Positions 16,978 to 25,033 of a stretch of 64,000 nucleotides of DNA are shown here, one piece after another. The notes beneath the pieces were generated by a model that had not been told where the DNA came from, did not search any database, and was given only the letters and a program-made list of their open reading frames with translations. Made by a program: the position numbers and the translations under genes. Origin of the DNA: an uncultured Oscillibacter sp. GTDB lineage: Bacteria > Bacillota > Clostridia > Oscillospirales > Oscillospiraceae. The stretch covers positions 1 to 64,000 of the forward strand of contig NZ_URDP01000004.1 of the NCBI RefSeq assembly GCF_900546705.1, read 5' to 3'. Each line of letters starts with the position of its first letter. Positions within the stretch are counted from its first letter, which is position 1.

Positions 16978-18123
16978 TTACGCCTGGTAGTCAGCGGGGC
17001 GCTCACCCCGGCCAAAATGCCACAAAATGGCGTCGGCAATCCGGCGGCAGGCGTGCCCGTCGCCATAGGGATTGACCGCATGGGCCATTTTTGCATAGGC
17101 CTGCGGATCTCGGATCAGCCGCGTGGCCATGGTGACGATGTCATCCTGCACCACGCCGCACAGCTGCACCGTACCGGCGGCCACAGCCTCGGGGCGCTCC
17201 GTCTCCCGGCGCATGACCAGAACGGGCTTGCCCAGAGCGGGAGCCTCCTCCTGCAGGCCGCCGGAATCGGTCATCACCAGGTAGGACCGGGCCATGAGGT
17301 TGTGCATCTCGTCGGCGGGTAGGGGATCGATGAGGTGGACCCGGGGTGCGCCCCGCAGGTAGGTATTGACTGCCTCCTGCACTACCGGGCTCAGGTGAAC
17401 CGGGTAGACCAGTTCCACGTCCTTGTTTTCCTCGGCAATCTGCCGCAGGGCCAGCATGATATGCTTCATGGGCTCGCCGTAGTTTTCCCGGCGGTGGCAG
17501 GTGACGAGGATAATTTTCTTGTCCTCATAGGGAAGATGATTCAGCGCATCGGTGGTGAAGCGGTAATCCGGTCGGACCGTGGTTTTCAGTGCGTCGATAA
17601 CCGTGTTGCCGGTGACGAACAGCCCCTCGGTGATGCCCTCTTTCAGGAGATTATTCTTGTTGTTGACGGTGGGGCAGAAGTAGAGGTCCGCAATGGCGGA
17701 GACCAGCTTGCGGTTCATCTCCTCCGGGAAGGGGGAGTACTTGTCATAGGTGCGCAGTCCGGCCTCCACATGGCCCACCTTCACCTGATGGTAGAAGGCG
17801 GACAGGGCGCCGGCAAAGGTGGTGGAGGTGTCGCCGTGTACCAGAATCATGTCCGGCTTGAGGGCCTCGATGGCCTCGTCCATGCCGGTGAGGCACTTGC
17901 TGGTGATGGTGGACAGAGTCTGCCGGGGGGTCATGATGTTCAGGTCGTAATCGGGCTTCAGGGAAAAGACGTCCAGCACGGAGTCCAGCATCTGACGGTG
18001 CTGGGCGGTGACGCAGCAAAGGCTCTCTACCTCCGGGCGGGAGGCCAGCTCCTTGACCAGCGGACACATTTTTATAGCCTCCGGCCGTGTGCCGAAGACG
18101 CTCATGATACGCAGCTTGTCCAT
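16978..18123 (-). CDS. wecB: UDP-N-acetylglucosamine 2-epimerase (non-hydrolysing)
   Basis: 381 residues. Hallmarks are MSVFGTRPEAIKMCPLV at the start, HVEAGLRT in the middle and DSGGLQEEAPALGKPVL near residue 290. It interconverts UDP-GlcNAc and UDP-ManNAc, giving ManNAc for teichoic acid linkage units or other wall polymers. The ATG at 18123 has GAGGAG upstream; the longer open frame overlaps the preceding gene. Together with the adjacent WecA/TagO enzyme and a WecG/TagA-like transferase at 49910, it supplies the first steps of a wall-polymer linkage. Confidence 0.95.
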   Translation of the reverse strand: MDKLRIMSVFGTRPEAIKMCPLVKELASRPEVESLCCVTAQHRQMLDSVLDVFSLKPDYDLNIMTPRQTLSTITSKCLTGMDEAIEALKPDMILVHGDTSTTFAGALSAFYHQVKVGHVEAGLRTYDKYSPFPEEMNRKLVSAIADLYFCPTVNNKNNLLKEGITEGLFVTGNTVIDALKTTVRPDYRFTTDALNHLPYEDKKIILVTCHRRENYGEPMKHIMLALRQIAEENKDVELVYPVHLSPVVQEAVNTYLRGAPRVHLIDPLPADEMHNLMARSYLVMTDSGGLQEEAPALGKPVLVMRRETERPEAVAAGTVQLCGVVQDDIVTMATRLIRDPQAYAKMAHAVNPYGDGHACRRIADAILWHFGRGERPADYQA

Positions 18124-18124
18124 A

Positions 18125-19276
18125 TTAAGACTCCTCATCTTGATCTTTATCCTGATCTTTTCCGGAATCCTTCCGGTGTCCGTGCTCTTTGAGCTCCTCC
18201 AGCTCCTCATGGAACTCTTCCCGAAGCTCTTCCTTGACTTCCTTGGGGAACACCACCCGGGCGGCTACCACGGCCACAATGCAAAGGGCCGCGAACAGCA
18301 GCATGGCCTTACCCTCGCCGCCGGTGGTCAGCACCACGGCGGAAAGGCCCAGAATGGCGGAGATCACATACAGCGTGGCCACTGCCTGCTTTTGGTTGAG
18401 GCCCATGTCGATCAGCCGGTGATGGATGTGGCTGCGGTCGGCGTGCATGGGGCTTTGACCATGGGCGATCCGGCGGATAAAGGCGAAAGCTGTATCAAAA
18501 ATCGGCAGGCCCAGGATCAGGAAGGGGACCACGAAGGAGATGACGGCGTAGTACTTGAAAAGGCCCTGGATGGACATGGTAGCCAGAATATAGCCCAGGA
18601 ACGTGGCGCCCGTGTCTCCCATGAACATCTTGGCGGGGTTGAGGTTGTAGGGCATGAAGCCCACACACGCGCCCACCAGCGCCGCCATGACCACCGCCAC
18701 CTGGGCCTCGGAGGCCAGCATGGCAATGACCAGCATGGTGGTGGCGGAGATGGCGGAGACGCCGTTTGCAAGGCCGTCCAGACCGTCGATCAGGTTCACG
18801 GAGTTGGTAATGGCCACGATCCAGAGAATGGTGAAGGGAATGGACAGCCCGCCCAGGACCCAGTAGACATTCTCCGAAAAGATGTTGGGGTTGGAAAACG
18901 CCTGGATGGTGACGCCGTGGGTGGCGGGAATGGCGGCGGCAATGATCTGCACCACGAACTTGAGCATGGCGGGCAGGGCCATGATGTCGTCCACCACGCC
19001 CAGCACCACGATGATGACGGCGCCCAGCAGGATGCTCTTGATTTCCGGCGTAATGGGTACGAAGATCAGGATGCTCACCATAAAGCCGATGAAGATTGCC
19101 AGTCCGCCCAGGCGGGGGATGGGGACCTTGTGCATGCGGCGGGCGTCCTTGGGCACGTCGATTGCACCTACCTTGTAGGCAAAGGTCTTGACCACCGGCG
19201 TCATCAAAAAGCTGATGACCAAGGCCACTACCAGTGCCAATATCACGTAGACCACCAGTCGATTTTCAATATTCAT
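18125..19276 (-). CDS. WecA/TagO family undecaprenyl-phosphate sugar-phosphate transferase
   Basis: 383 residues with ten or eleven membrane helices and the MraY/WecA signatures NSVNLIDGLDGLANG (Mg2+-binding aspartates), GDTGATFLGYI and a cytosolic ADRSHIHHRL loop, which favours a WecA/TagO UDP-GlcNAc enzyme over MraY. It transfers GlcNAc-1-phosphate to undecaprenyl phosphate at the inner face of the membrane. An odd feature is the C-terminal tail after about residue 345, which is almost wholly Glu/Asp/Lys/His. GAGGAGGG precedes the ATG, and wecB begins one base after its stop. Confidence 0.92.
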   Translation of the reverse strand: MNIENRLVVYVILALVVALVISFLMTPVVKTFAYKVGAIDVPKDARRMHKVPIPRLGGLAIFIGFMVSILIFVPITPEIKSILLGAVIIVVLGVVDDIMALPAMLKFVVQIIAAAIPATHGVTIQAFSNPNIFSENVYWVLGGLSIPFTILWIVAITNSVNLIDGLDGLANGVSAISATTMLVIAMLASEAQVAVVMAALVGACVGFMPYNLNPAKMFMGDTGATFLGYILATMSIQGLFKYYAVISFVVPFLILGLPIFDTAFAFIRRIAHGQSPMHADRSHIHHRLIDMGLNQKQAVATLYVISAILGLSAVVLTTGGEGKAMLLFAALCIVAVVAARVVFPKEVKEELREEFHEELEELKEHGHRKDSGKDQDKDQDEES

Positions 19277-19287
19277 GGAAGCCCTCC

Positions 19288-20295
19288 TCAGCGGGCCAGG
19301 AAGCCGACTTTCTTATACACCTTGGAAAGGGTGCGGTCGGCCACCCGTGCAGCCTTTTCGTCGCCGGCGCGGTATACGCTCTCCAGATACGCCTTGTCGG
19401 CAAGCAACCGCTCCGTCTCCTCCCGGATGGGGCGCAGCAGCTCCACCACGGACTCGCCCACGGCCTTTTTGAAATCGCCGTAGCCCAGGCCGTCAAACTC
19501 CCGCTCGATTTCCTCAAAGCTCTTGCCGGTGGCCACAGAGTAGATCTGCATCAGGTTGGATACGCCGGGCTTTTGCTCCTTGTCGTACCGGACGCAGGCA
19601 TCAGAGTCGGTGACGGCCTTTTTGAACTTGCGCATGATGTCCTCGGGCTTGTCCAGCATGTACACGCAGCCGTTGGGGTCCTTGTCGGACTTGCTCATCT
19701 TCTTTTCCGGAGCTGCCAGGCTCATGACCCGGGCGCCCACCGGCGGGATGTACGGCTCGGGAAGGTTGAATACGTCCCCGTAGATGCCGTTGAAGCGGGT
19801 GGCAATGTCCCGGCACAGCTCCACGTGCTGCTTCTGATCTCCGCCCACGGGCACCAGATCCGCCTGGTAGAGCAGAATGTCCGCCGCCATCAAAGAGGGG
19901 TAGGTGAAAAGGCCCGCGTTGATGTTGTCGGCATTTTTGGCGGACTTGTCCTTGAACTGAGTCATGCGGGAGAGCTCACCGAACATGGTGTAGCAGTCCA
20001 GCACCCAGCCCAGCTGGGTGTGAGCGGGAACGTGGGACTGGATAAAGAGGGTGTTCTTCTCCGGGTCCAGACCGCTGGCAATATAGGCGGCCACCTGGGT
20101 CAGGGTATGGCGGCGCAGGTCTGCCGGCACCTGGCGCACCGTGATGGTGTGCAGATCTGCCAGCATGTAGAAGCAATCATATTCATCGGCCATGGCAGCC
20201 CAGTTCTTGATAGCGCCCAGATAAGAGCCGAGCGTCAGGTCACCGGAGGGCTGGATGCCGCTTAAAATCCGCTTTTTACGCATTTCGTTTTCCAT
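19288..20295 (-). CDS. trpS: Tryptophan-tRNA ligase
   Basis: 335 residues, class I. It has SGIQPSGDLTLGSYLGA with the HIGH-like TLGS, and KKMSKSDKD as the KMSKS motif. The ATG at 20295 has GAGGTGG six bases upstream. It is first in an apparent operon with the WecA-like gene, 11 bases downstream. No T-box is visible in the 65-base leader. Confidence 0.96.
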   Translation of the reverse strand: MENEMRKKRILSGIQPSGDLTLGSYLGAIKNWAAMADEYDCFYMLADLHTITVRQVPADLRRHTLTQVAAYIASGLDPEKNTLFIQSHVPAHTQLGWVLDCYTMFGELSRMTQFKDKSAKNADNINAGLFTYPSLMAADILLYQADLVPVGGDQKQHVELCRDIATRFNGIYGDVFNLPEPYIPPVGARVMSLAAPEKKMSKSDKDPNGCVYMLDKPEDIMRKFKKAVTDSDACVRYDKEQKPGVSNLMQIYSVATGKSFEEIEREFDGLGYGDFKKAVGESVVELLRPIREETERLLADKAYLESVYRAGDEKAARVADRTLSKVYKKVGFLAR

Positions 20296-20359
20296 TGTAT
20301 TCCACCTCAAAATCAATGCCGTCCGTCCTTGCGGTCCATAACGGCAATTTAACTTATGT

Positions 20360-20388
20360 AGTATATCATGTGCGGGCAAAAAGTGCAA
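20360..20388 (-). promoter_or_regulatory. Promoter of trpS
   Basis: On the minus strand TTGCAC, 17 bases, TATACT. The hexamers and spacer length equal those of the V-ATPase promoter. Confidence 0.85.
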
Positions 20389-20401
20389 TTCCCACTTCTA
20401 A

Positions 20402-20442
20402 TAAAAAGAACGCACCCCACGCCGGTTCCGGCGTGCGGCGCG
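20402..20442 (-). terminator. Terminator of the three-gene unknown operon
   Basis: On the minus strand a stem built on CACGCCGG/CCGGCGTG, extended by GCGC-rich arms, is followed by TTCTTTTTATT. Confidence 0.8.
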
Positions 20443-20835
20443 TTACAAAATCAACAAAAGTCCCAGGGCTACCAGCAGCTCTTCGTCTGCGTCCTCCCGA
20501 AACAGCAAAAACAGAAGTACCAGGATCAAAAGGTCGCCGGTGTCCACATGCTCCAGATGCAGCTGGTCCAGAACGTGGCGCAGAGTCCCGGTCAGGGTAT
20601 CGGTCACCCGGCCCGCGGTGCTCTGGGAAGCAGAAGTGCTGTGGGACTCCCGGTGCCGGAACGGCTCTTCCCGGGAGGCGTCTTCCTGCCGCGCTTCCCG
20701 GGATTCTTCCGCGGAGTGGTCCTGCCTTTCACGGGCGGTCTGTCCGGATGCGGCCGCGGAGGACTCCTGGGGCGCATCCTCCTGGGGGATGCGGGTATAG
20801 GTGCCGTTGTCGTTGCGGATATAGCGGTTGTACAT
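20443..20835 (-). CDS. Unknown protein with acidic linker and C-terminal membrane segment
   Basis: 130 residues. The N-terminus MYNRYIRNDNGTYTRIPQ is followed by a long polar Glu/Ser/Arg-rich stretch (about 20-75), then a hydrophobic C-terminus with two short segments around DLLILVLLFLLF and LLVALGLLLIL split by REDADEE. It is the last of three clustered genes, 3 bases after the preceding stop. No function is recognised; the layout suggests a tail-anchored or hairpin-anchored membrane protein. Confidence 0.65.
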   Translation of the reverse strand: MYNRYIRNDNGTYTRIPQEDAPQESSAAASGQTARERQDHSAEESREARQEDASREEPFRHRESHSTSASQSTAGRVTDTLTGTLRHVLDQLHLEHVDTGDLLILVLLFLLFREDADEELLVALGLLLIL

Positions 20836-20838
20836 CCC

Positions 20839-21216
20839 TCATCCCTCCCGCTGGGCCAGAAGTGTTTTTCCCAGGTGGAACAGCCGTGCAAGCTGCAGCG
20901 CTCGCTCCACCTTTTCCTGCCGTTCCTCTTTCAGATAAGGCCGCAGAGCATACAGCAGTGCCCTGGCATTGCTGTCCTGCTTGCCTCCCAGTTCCCGCAG
21001 CAGCGGCACAAGTCGGGTCAGCAGCGCCGGATCTATCCCGCCTGCCAGGGAGGAGAGCAGATTGCTGTCCTGTGCCGGTTTGGGCGCGGGTGTCGGCGGC
21101 GGTGCCTGCCGGGCGGGGGAAGACTCCCCGCCCAGCGACTGGGCCAGCTGCATGATCTGGGCCATGGCACCCGGGTCGGAGAGGATCTGGTTGAGCTTTT
21201 CATCAAATTCGGCCAT
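20839..21216 (-). CDS. Unknown helical protein
   Basis: 125 residues: an N-terminal helix pair (LSDPGAMAQIMQLAQSLG), a Pro/Ala-rich linker (about 35-48), and a C-terminal helical domain rich in Leu and Arg (LVPLLRELGG, ALRPYLKEERQEKVERALQ). The N-terminal pattern recalls STI1-like short helical repeats, as in the next gene upstream. It sits in the middle of the three-gene cluster. No function is assigned. Confidence 0.65.
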   Translation of the reverse strand: MAEFDEKLNQILSDPGAMAQIMQLAQSLGGESSPARQAPPPTPAPKPAQDSNLLSSLAGGIDPALLTRLVPLLRELGGKQDSNARALLYALRPYLKEERQEKVERALQLARLFHLGKTLLAQREG

Positions 21217-21240
21217 GGGCCAGCGCCGCCTTTCCCGCCG

Positions 21241-21498
21241 TTATTTCTGCATTGCCTGATTGATTCGCTCCACCAGGGCGGCGCCTTCCGCCGTACTCAT
21301 GACCTGGCGCATCATCTGCATCATTTCCCCCGGATTGCCCCGGGCAGCGGACTGGGCCGCCCGCTGCAGCGCCGCGCCCCGATCCGATTTGGTCAGCATC
21401 TGCAAAAGGGCCTGCCCGTCCTGGGAGCCCATCAGCCGCTGGAGCATGGCGGGATTGCTTTTCAGCTGTTCCACCAGATGCGCAGTATTGTCGTCCAT
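21241..21498 (-). CDS. Small unknown helical protein
   Basis: 85 residues, Met- and Gln-rich helices (LKSNPAMLQRLMGSQDG, GEMMQMMRQVMSTAEG). It opens the three-gene cluster with a good GAGGAGG site. The NPxMLQxLM and DPxAMAQIM patterns in this and the next protein suggest related helical modules. No function is assigned. Confidence 0.65.
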   Translation of the reverse strand: MDDNTAHLVEQLKSNPAMLQRLMGSQDGQALLQMLTKSDRGAALQRAAQSAARGNPGEMMQMMRQVMSTAEGAALVERINQAMQK

Positions 21499-21556
21499 AG
21501 TGCCTCCTCGTTCCGATGGTTTGACTGTGTTCCATAGCAGTATATGCGATACACAG

Positions 21557-21588
21557 AAAAAAAGTGCCTGCGGAGATCCGCAGGCACC
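21557..21588 (-). terminator. Terminator of nth
   Basis: On the minus strand GTGCCTGCGGA pairs with its complement and is followed by a seven-T run. Confidence 0.9.
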
Positions 21589-21594
21589 TGAGAA

Positions 21595-22245
21595 TCAGGT
21601 GTCTTTTTTCTTGCTTTTCCGGAACGTGTCACAGTCCGCCGACAACGGGCAGCCCTCGCACTTGGGAGAGCGGGCAGTGCAGACCTCCCGGCCGAAGAGA
21701 ACCATCCGATGGCAGAAATCCGAGGACTCCTTGGGCGGAATCACCAGGCGCAGCTGCCGCTCCGCCTGGAGGGGGTCCTTGGTCCCGTCCGTCAGACCCA
21801 GCCGGCCCGTAATGCGGATGCAGTGGGTGTCGCAGACATAGGCCTCCTGGCCGAAGACGTCGCCCAAAATCAGGTTGGCCGTTTTCCGGCCCACGCCGGG
21901 AAGTCCCGTCAGCTCCTCCATGGTGCCCGGCACCTTGCCGCCGTACTCCGAGAGCAGCTTTTGCGCGCAGGCCACGATATCCCGGGCCTTGCCGTTATAA
22001 AAACCGCAGGAGTGAATGTACTGGCCCACCTCCGCCGGGTCCGCCTGGGCAAAGCTCTCCAGGGTAGGGAAGCGGGCGTAGAGGGCGGGCGTTACCTGGT
22101 TGACCCGCTCGTCGGTGCACTGGGCGGACAGCCGCACGGCAAAGAGCAGCTCGTAATCTTTTTTGTATTGCAGGGAGCAAAGCGCGTCCGGATACCGGCC
22201 TTTGAGCTTGTCAATAATCCGCTTGACGGCGGCTTTGGATTTCAT
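21595..22245 (-). CDS. nth: Endonuclease III (DNA glycosylase/AP lyase)
   Basis: 216 residues. It removes oxidised pyrimidines and cuts AP sites. The helix-hairpin-helix is LPGVGRKTANLILG with the catalytic lysine in GRKTA. The catalytic aspartate is in VCDTHCIRI, where the usual VDTHV is slightly altered. The [4Fe-4S] cluster has the standard C-x6-C-x2-C-x5-C spacing at the C-terminus. The ATG at 22245 has GAGAGGTG upstream. It is divergent from rarA across about 120 bases. Confidence 0.96.
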   Translation of the reverse strand: MKSKAAVKRIIDKLKGRYPDALCSLQYKKDYELLFAVRLSAQCTDERVNQVTPALYARFPTLESFAQADPAEVGQYIHSCGFYNGKARDIVACAQKLLSEYGGKVPGTMEELTGLPGVGRKTANLILGDVFGQEAYVCDTHCIRITGRLGLTDGTKDPLQAERQLRLVIPPKESSDFCHRMVLFGREVCTARSPKCEGCPLSADCDTFRKSKKKDT

Positions 22246-22327
22246 GGCGATCACCTCTCATGCAACACAATAGCATATCTTTCGACGAAACACCAGGGAA
22301 AAAACCATGGAAATCCCCGGCAGACTG

Positions 22328-22336
22328 TGGTATGAT
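22328..22336 (+). promoter_or_regulatory. Extended -10 element upstream of rarA
   Basis: TGGTATGAT gives a TGn extension before a -10-like hexamer, about 30 bases ahead of the rarA start. No good -35 is seen. Confidence 0.4.
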
Positions 22337-22369
22337 ATATTACCAAATGATTGAAAAGGAGGGAGCACC

Positions 22370-23638
22370 ATGCAGCAGCCACTGGCGGACGCCATCCGGC
22401 CCACCACGCTGGACGAGGTGGTAGGGCAGCAGCACCTGCTGGGCCCCGGCGGCGTTTTGCGCCGGCTCATCGAAAACGGCACGGAGGCCAACCTGGTGTT
22501 CTATGGTCCCTCCGGAACGGGCAAGACCACGGTGGCCAACATCATCGCCCGACGGACCCACAAAAAGCTCTATCGGCTCAATGCCACCACCGCGTCCTTG
22601 CAGGACATCAAGGACATCATCGCCGATGTGGGCACGCTGCTGGCCCCCGGCGGCGTTTTGCTGTATCTGGACGAGATCCAGTACTTCAATAAAAAGCAGC
22701 AGCAGAGCCTGTTGGAATTTATGGAGAACGGCTCGCTGACGCTGATTGCCTCCACCACGGAAAACCCCTATTTTTATATTTACAGCGCCCTGCTCTCCCG
22801 CAGTACGGTGTTCGAGTTCAAGGCCGTGACGCCGGAGGAGGCGCAGACGGCAGTGCTGCGGGCGCTGCGTCTGGAGCAGCAGCAAAGCACGCTGCCGCTC
22901 ACCTGGGAGGAAGGGGTGCCGCTCCAGATCGCCACATCCTGCGGCGGCGATGTGCGCAAAGCCATCAACGCCGTGGAGCTTTTGTGCCAGGCGGCCCGCC
23001 CGGCGGACGGCAAGCTGATGCTGACAAGCGATGATGCTTTACAGTTGGCTCAGCGCAGTGCCATGCGGTATGATCGGGACGGAGATGCCCACTATGATAT
23101 CCTCTCGGCGCTGCAAAAGTCCATCCGGGGCAGCGACCCAGACGCGGCGGTCCACTATCTGGGGCGGCTGCTGGAGGCCGGAGATCTGCTCTCGCCCTGC
23201 CGGCGGCTGCTGGTCATTGCGGCGGAGGATGTGGGGCTTGCCTATCCCATGGCGATCGCCATCACCAAGGCCTGTGTGGACGCGGCGGTGCAGGTGGGAC
23301 TGCCGGAGGCCCGGCTGCCCCTGGCGGAGGCCGCGATTCTGCTGGCCACGGCCCCCAAGTCCAACACGGCCCACAATGCCATCATCGCCGCCATGTCAGA
23401 TCTTAAAAAGGGCAAAACCGGGGACATCCCACGCCACCTGCAAAACGTCCACGCCGATACGGTGGGATTCGATCCCCAGCAGCACTACCTCTATCCCCAC
23501 GATTTTCCCCACCGTTGGGTGCGGCAGCAATATCTGCCGGATGCACTCAAGGATGTAAAATACTACCAGTGGGGCGACAACAAGACGGAGCAGGCCGCCA
23601 AGGCCTACTGGGAGAAGATCAAGGGAGAGCCTCTTTGA
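22370..23638 (+). CDS. rarA: Replication-associated recombination protein A (AAA+ ATPase)
   Basis: 422 residues of the RarA/MgsA/WRNIP1 family. It has Walker A GPSGTGKTT, Walker B LYLDEIQYF, the sensor STTENPYFYI, and a C-terminal tetramerisation region ending WGDNKTEQAAKAYW. It works at stalled replication forks with SSB. AAAAGGAGGG precedes the ATG. Its last 20 bases overlap, tail to tail, the S1-domain gene on the other strand. Confidence 0.95.
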   Translation: MQQPLADAIRPTTLDEVVGQQHLLGPGGVLRRLIENGTEANLVFYGPSGTGKTTVANIIARRTHKKLYRLNATTASLQDIKDIIADVGTLLAPGGVLLYLDEIQYFNKKQQQSLLEFMENGSLTLIASTTENPYFYIYSALLSRSTVFEFKAVTPEEAQTAVLRALRLEQQQSTLPLTWEEGVPLQIATSCGGDVRKAINAVELLCQAARPADGKLMLTSDDALQLAQRSAMRYDRDGDAHYDILSALQKSIRGSDPDAAVHYLGRLLEAGDLLSPCRRLLVIAAEDVGLAYPMAIAITKACVDAAVQVGLPEARLPLAEAAILLATAPKSNTAHNAIIAAMSDLKKGKTGDIPRHLQNVHADTVGFDPQQHYLYPHDFPHRWVRQQYLPDALKDVKYYQWGDNKTEQAAKAYWEKIKGEPL

Positions 23639-24551
23639 ACACCGTCTCCACCGGCGCGCCCGTATAGTTGGGCGGAGAGTACGTCCAGCGCTCCAGCACG
23701 CCGTCCGTGACCTGGTAGCGCAGAGGCGGAGGCGTGGGGTCAGGCGGCAGCCGTTCGATCAGCTGCAATTTGATCTTCATGCGCTCGGGACGGATACTTT
23801 TGACATAGACGGAAACCCGATCCCCGGGGGACAGGCCCTCCCGTGCATCCGCAAGGCCGGACAGGTTCGGGGTCAGTTCGATGAAGCTGCCGTACTCCTT
23901 GACGCTGCGGACGATCCCCGGCACGGTCTCTCCCGGGGAAAACCAGCTGGCGTTTTCCATCCAGGTTCCCAGAAGCTCCTTGTGGGTCATGGTGAGGCGA
24001 TGCTTTTCCGGGTCGGTGGACAACACTGCCGCCAGGATCTTCTGCCCTACCCGGAAGCGGTCTTTCGGATGGGCGATCCGGGCCACGGAAATCTGTTCGA
24101 TGGGCAGCATGGCCACCACGCCCCGGCCCACATCCAAAAAGGCACCGAAGGATGCCAGATGGGTTACCTTCGCGGTTACGACCGCACCGGGCGAGAGACG
24201 GAGCAGATGCTCCAGGGCTTCTTCCTGGGGGATTCGCCGGGACAGATAGGCTACCGGTGCGCCTTTTTCATCTGCTTCCACGGATTTTACTGTAAAGCAA
24301 ATTTGCTTTCCAACTTTTGAAATAACAGAAATTTCTCGTTCTGATCCGCTGATCCAGGGCGAGAGTGCCTCAGTCCGGGGCAGGATGCCTGCCACGGGTC
24401 CCAATGTGAAATGGAGATTTTGCCGGGGGTCGCACCGCTGGGCCACCGCCTCCAGGACAGTGCCGCTTTCCATGGCGGCGCGCAGGGAAGAGAGGGAAAA
24501 GGCCGGCTGGGGCACGAGCCCCTCCGGGGGAAATAAGATATTTTCCGGCAT
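23619..24551 (-). CDS. S1 RNA-binding domain protein
   Basis: 310 residues. An N-terminal domain of about 115 residues is followed by two S1 (OB-fold) domains: about 122-198 (VTAKVTHLASFGAFLDVGRG) and about 205-266 (VPGIVRSVKEYGSFIELTP). It is too short for full ribosomal protein S1 and resembles the short S1-like proteins of Clostridia, probably helping mRNA binding or ribosome function; this is inferred. The C-terminal tail overlaps the end of rarA antisense. Confidence 0.85.
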   Translation of the reverse strand: MPENILFPPEGLVPQPAFSLSSLRAAMESGTVLEAVAQRCDPRQNLHFTLGPVAGILPRTEALSPWISGSEREISVISKVGKQICFTVKSVEADEKGAPVAYLSRRIPQEEALEHLLRLSPGAVVTAKVTHLASFGAFLDVGRGVVAMLPIEQISVARIAHPKDRFRVGQKILAAVLSTDPEKHRLTMTHKELLGTWMENASWFSPGETVPGIVRSVKEYGSFIELTPNLSGLADAREGLSPGDRVSVYVKSIRPERMKIKLQLIERLPPDPTPPPLRYQVTDGVLERWTYSPPNYTGAPVETVFKEALP

Positions 24552-24637
24552 ATGCCACGCATCCTATCTGCCGCGTTGGCGGCGTTTTTGATCCTATTCT
24601 ATGCGGCGGGGAAGCCGGTTTTGACAGGAGGACGAAC

Positions 24638-24832
24638 ATGGAACTGCATCTGCATGACCGTGTGGAGCTGAAAAAGGCGCATCCATGCGGCAGCACCCAG
24701 TGGGAGATCCTGCGGGTGGGAATGGACATTAAGCTCAAGTGCCTGGGCTGCGGCCATGAACTGATGGTACCCAGAAGCAAGGCGGAAAAGAGCATCAAAA
24801 AGATTTTGACCGGTGGGGAGGGAATCAAATGA
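24638..24832 (+). CDS. DUF951 family protein
   Basis: 64 residues. DUF951 features are DRVELKKAHPCGSTQWEI, then VGMDIKLKCLGCGHELMVPRS, with a CxxC-like pair at CLGCG. It is a small basic protein, probably nucleic-acid- or metal-binding, with no established role. GACAGGAGGACGAAC precedes the ATG. The stop overlaps the start of a 30-residue membrane peptide. Confidence 0.9.
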   Translation: MELHLHDRVELKKAHPCGSTQWEILRVGMDIKLKCLGCGHELMVPRSKAEKSIKKILTGGEGIK

Positions 24833-24921
24833 ACAAACTGACCAGAGCTGTGGCGCTGGTGCTGGTGGCAGTGATGATTTTGGCGCTGCTGACCTCCATG
24901 ATTGTTCCGTACATCATCTGA
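24829..24921 (+). CDS. 30-residue single-helix membrane peptide
   Basis: The sequence begins MNKLTRAVALVLVAVMILAL and ends SMIVPYII. It has a short basic N-terminus and one hydrophobic helix. Support comes from a ribosome site GGTGGGGAGGG seven bases upstream, an ATGA overlap with the DUF951 gene, and a terminator 15 bases downstream. Its layout is like the tiny membrane proteins of Firmicutes such as Prli42, but no homology is claimed. Confidence 0.7.
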   Translation: MNKLTRAVALVLVAVMILALLTSMIVPYII

Positions 24922-24935
24922 AAACGGCAATTCCA

Positions 24936-24966
24936 GGGCGGACGCATTTGCGTCCGCCTTTTTTTG
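24936..24966 (+). terminator. Terminator of the DUF951 operon
   Basis: GGCGGACGC, loop ATTT, GCGTCCGCC, then seven T. Confidence 0.92.
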
Positions 24967-25033
24967 CGCCCCTTTTGCGACGGTTTTTCCAGGGGAAGAG
25001 CCCTATAATGTTTGCCGGAGAGGGGGCAGGCCC

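Noticed and set aside
20240..20359. T-box in the trpS leader
   Set aside because: The leader is only about 65 bases and has no T-box sequence.
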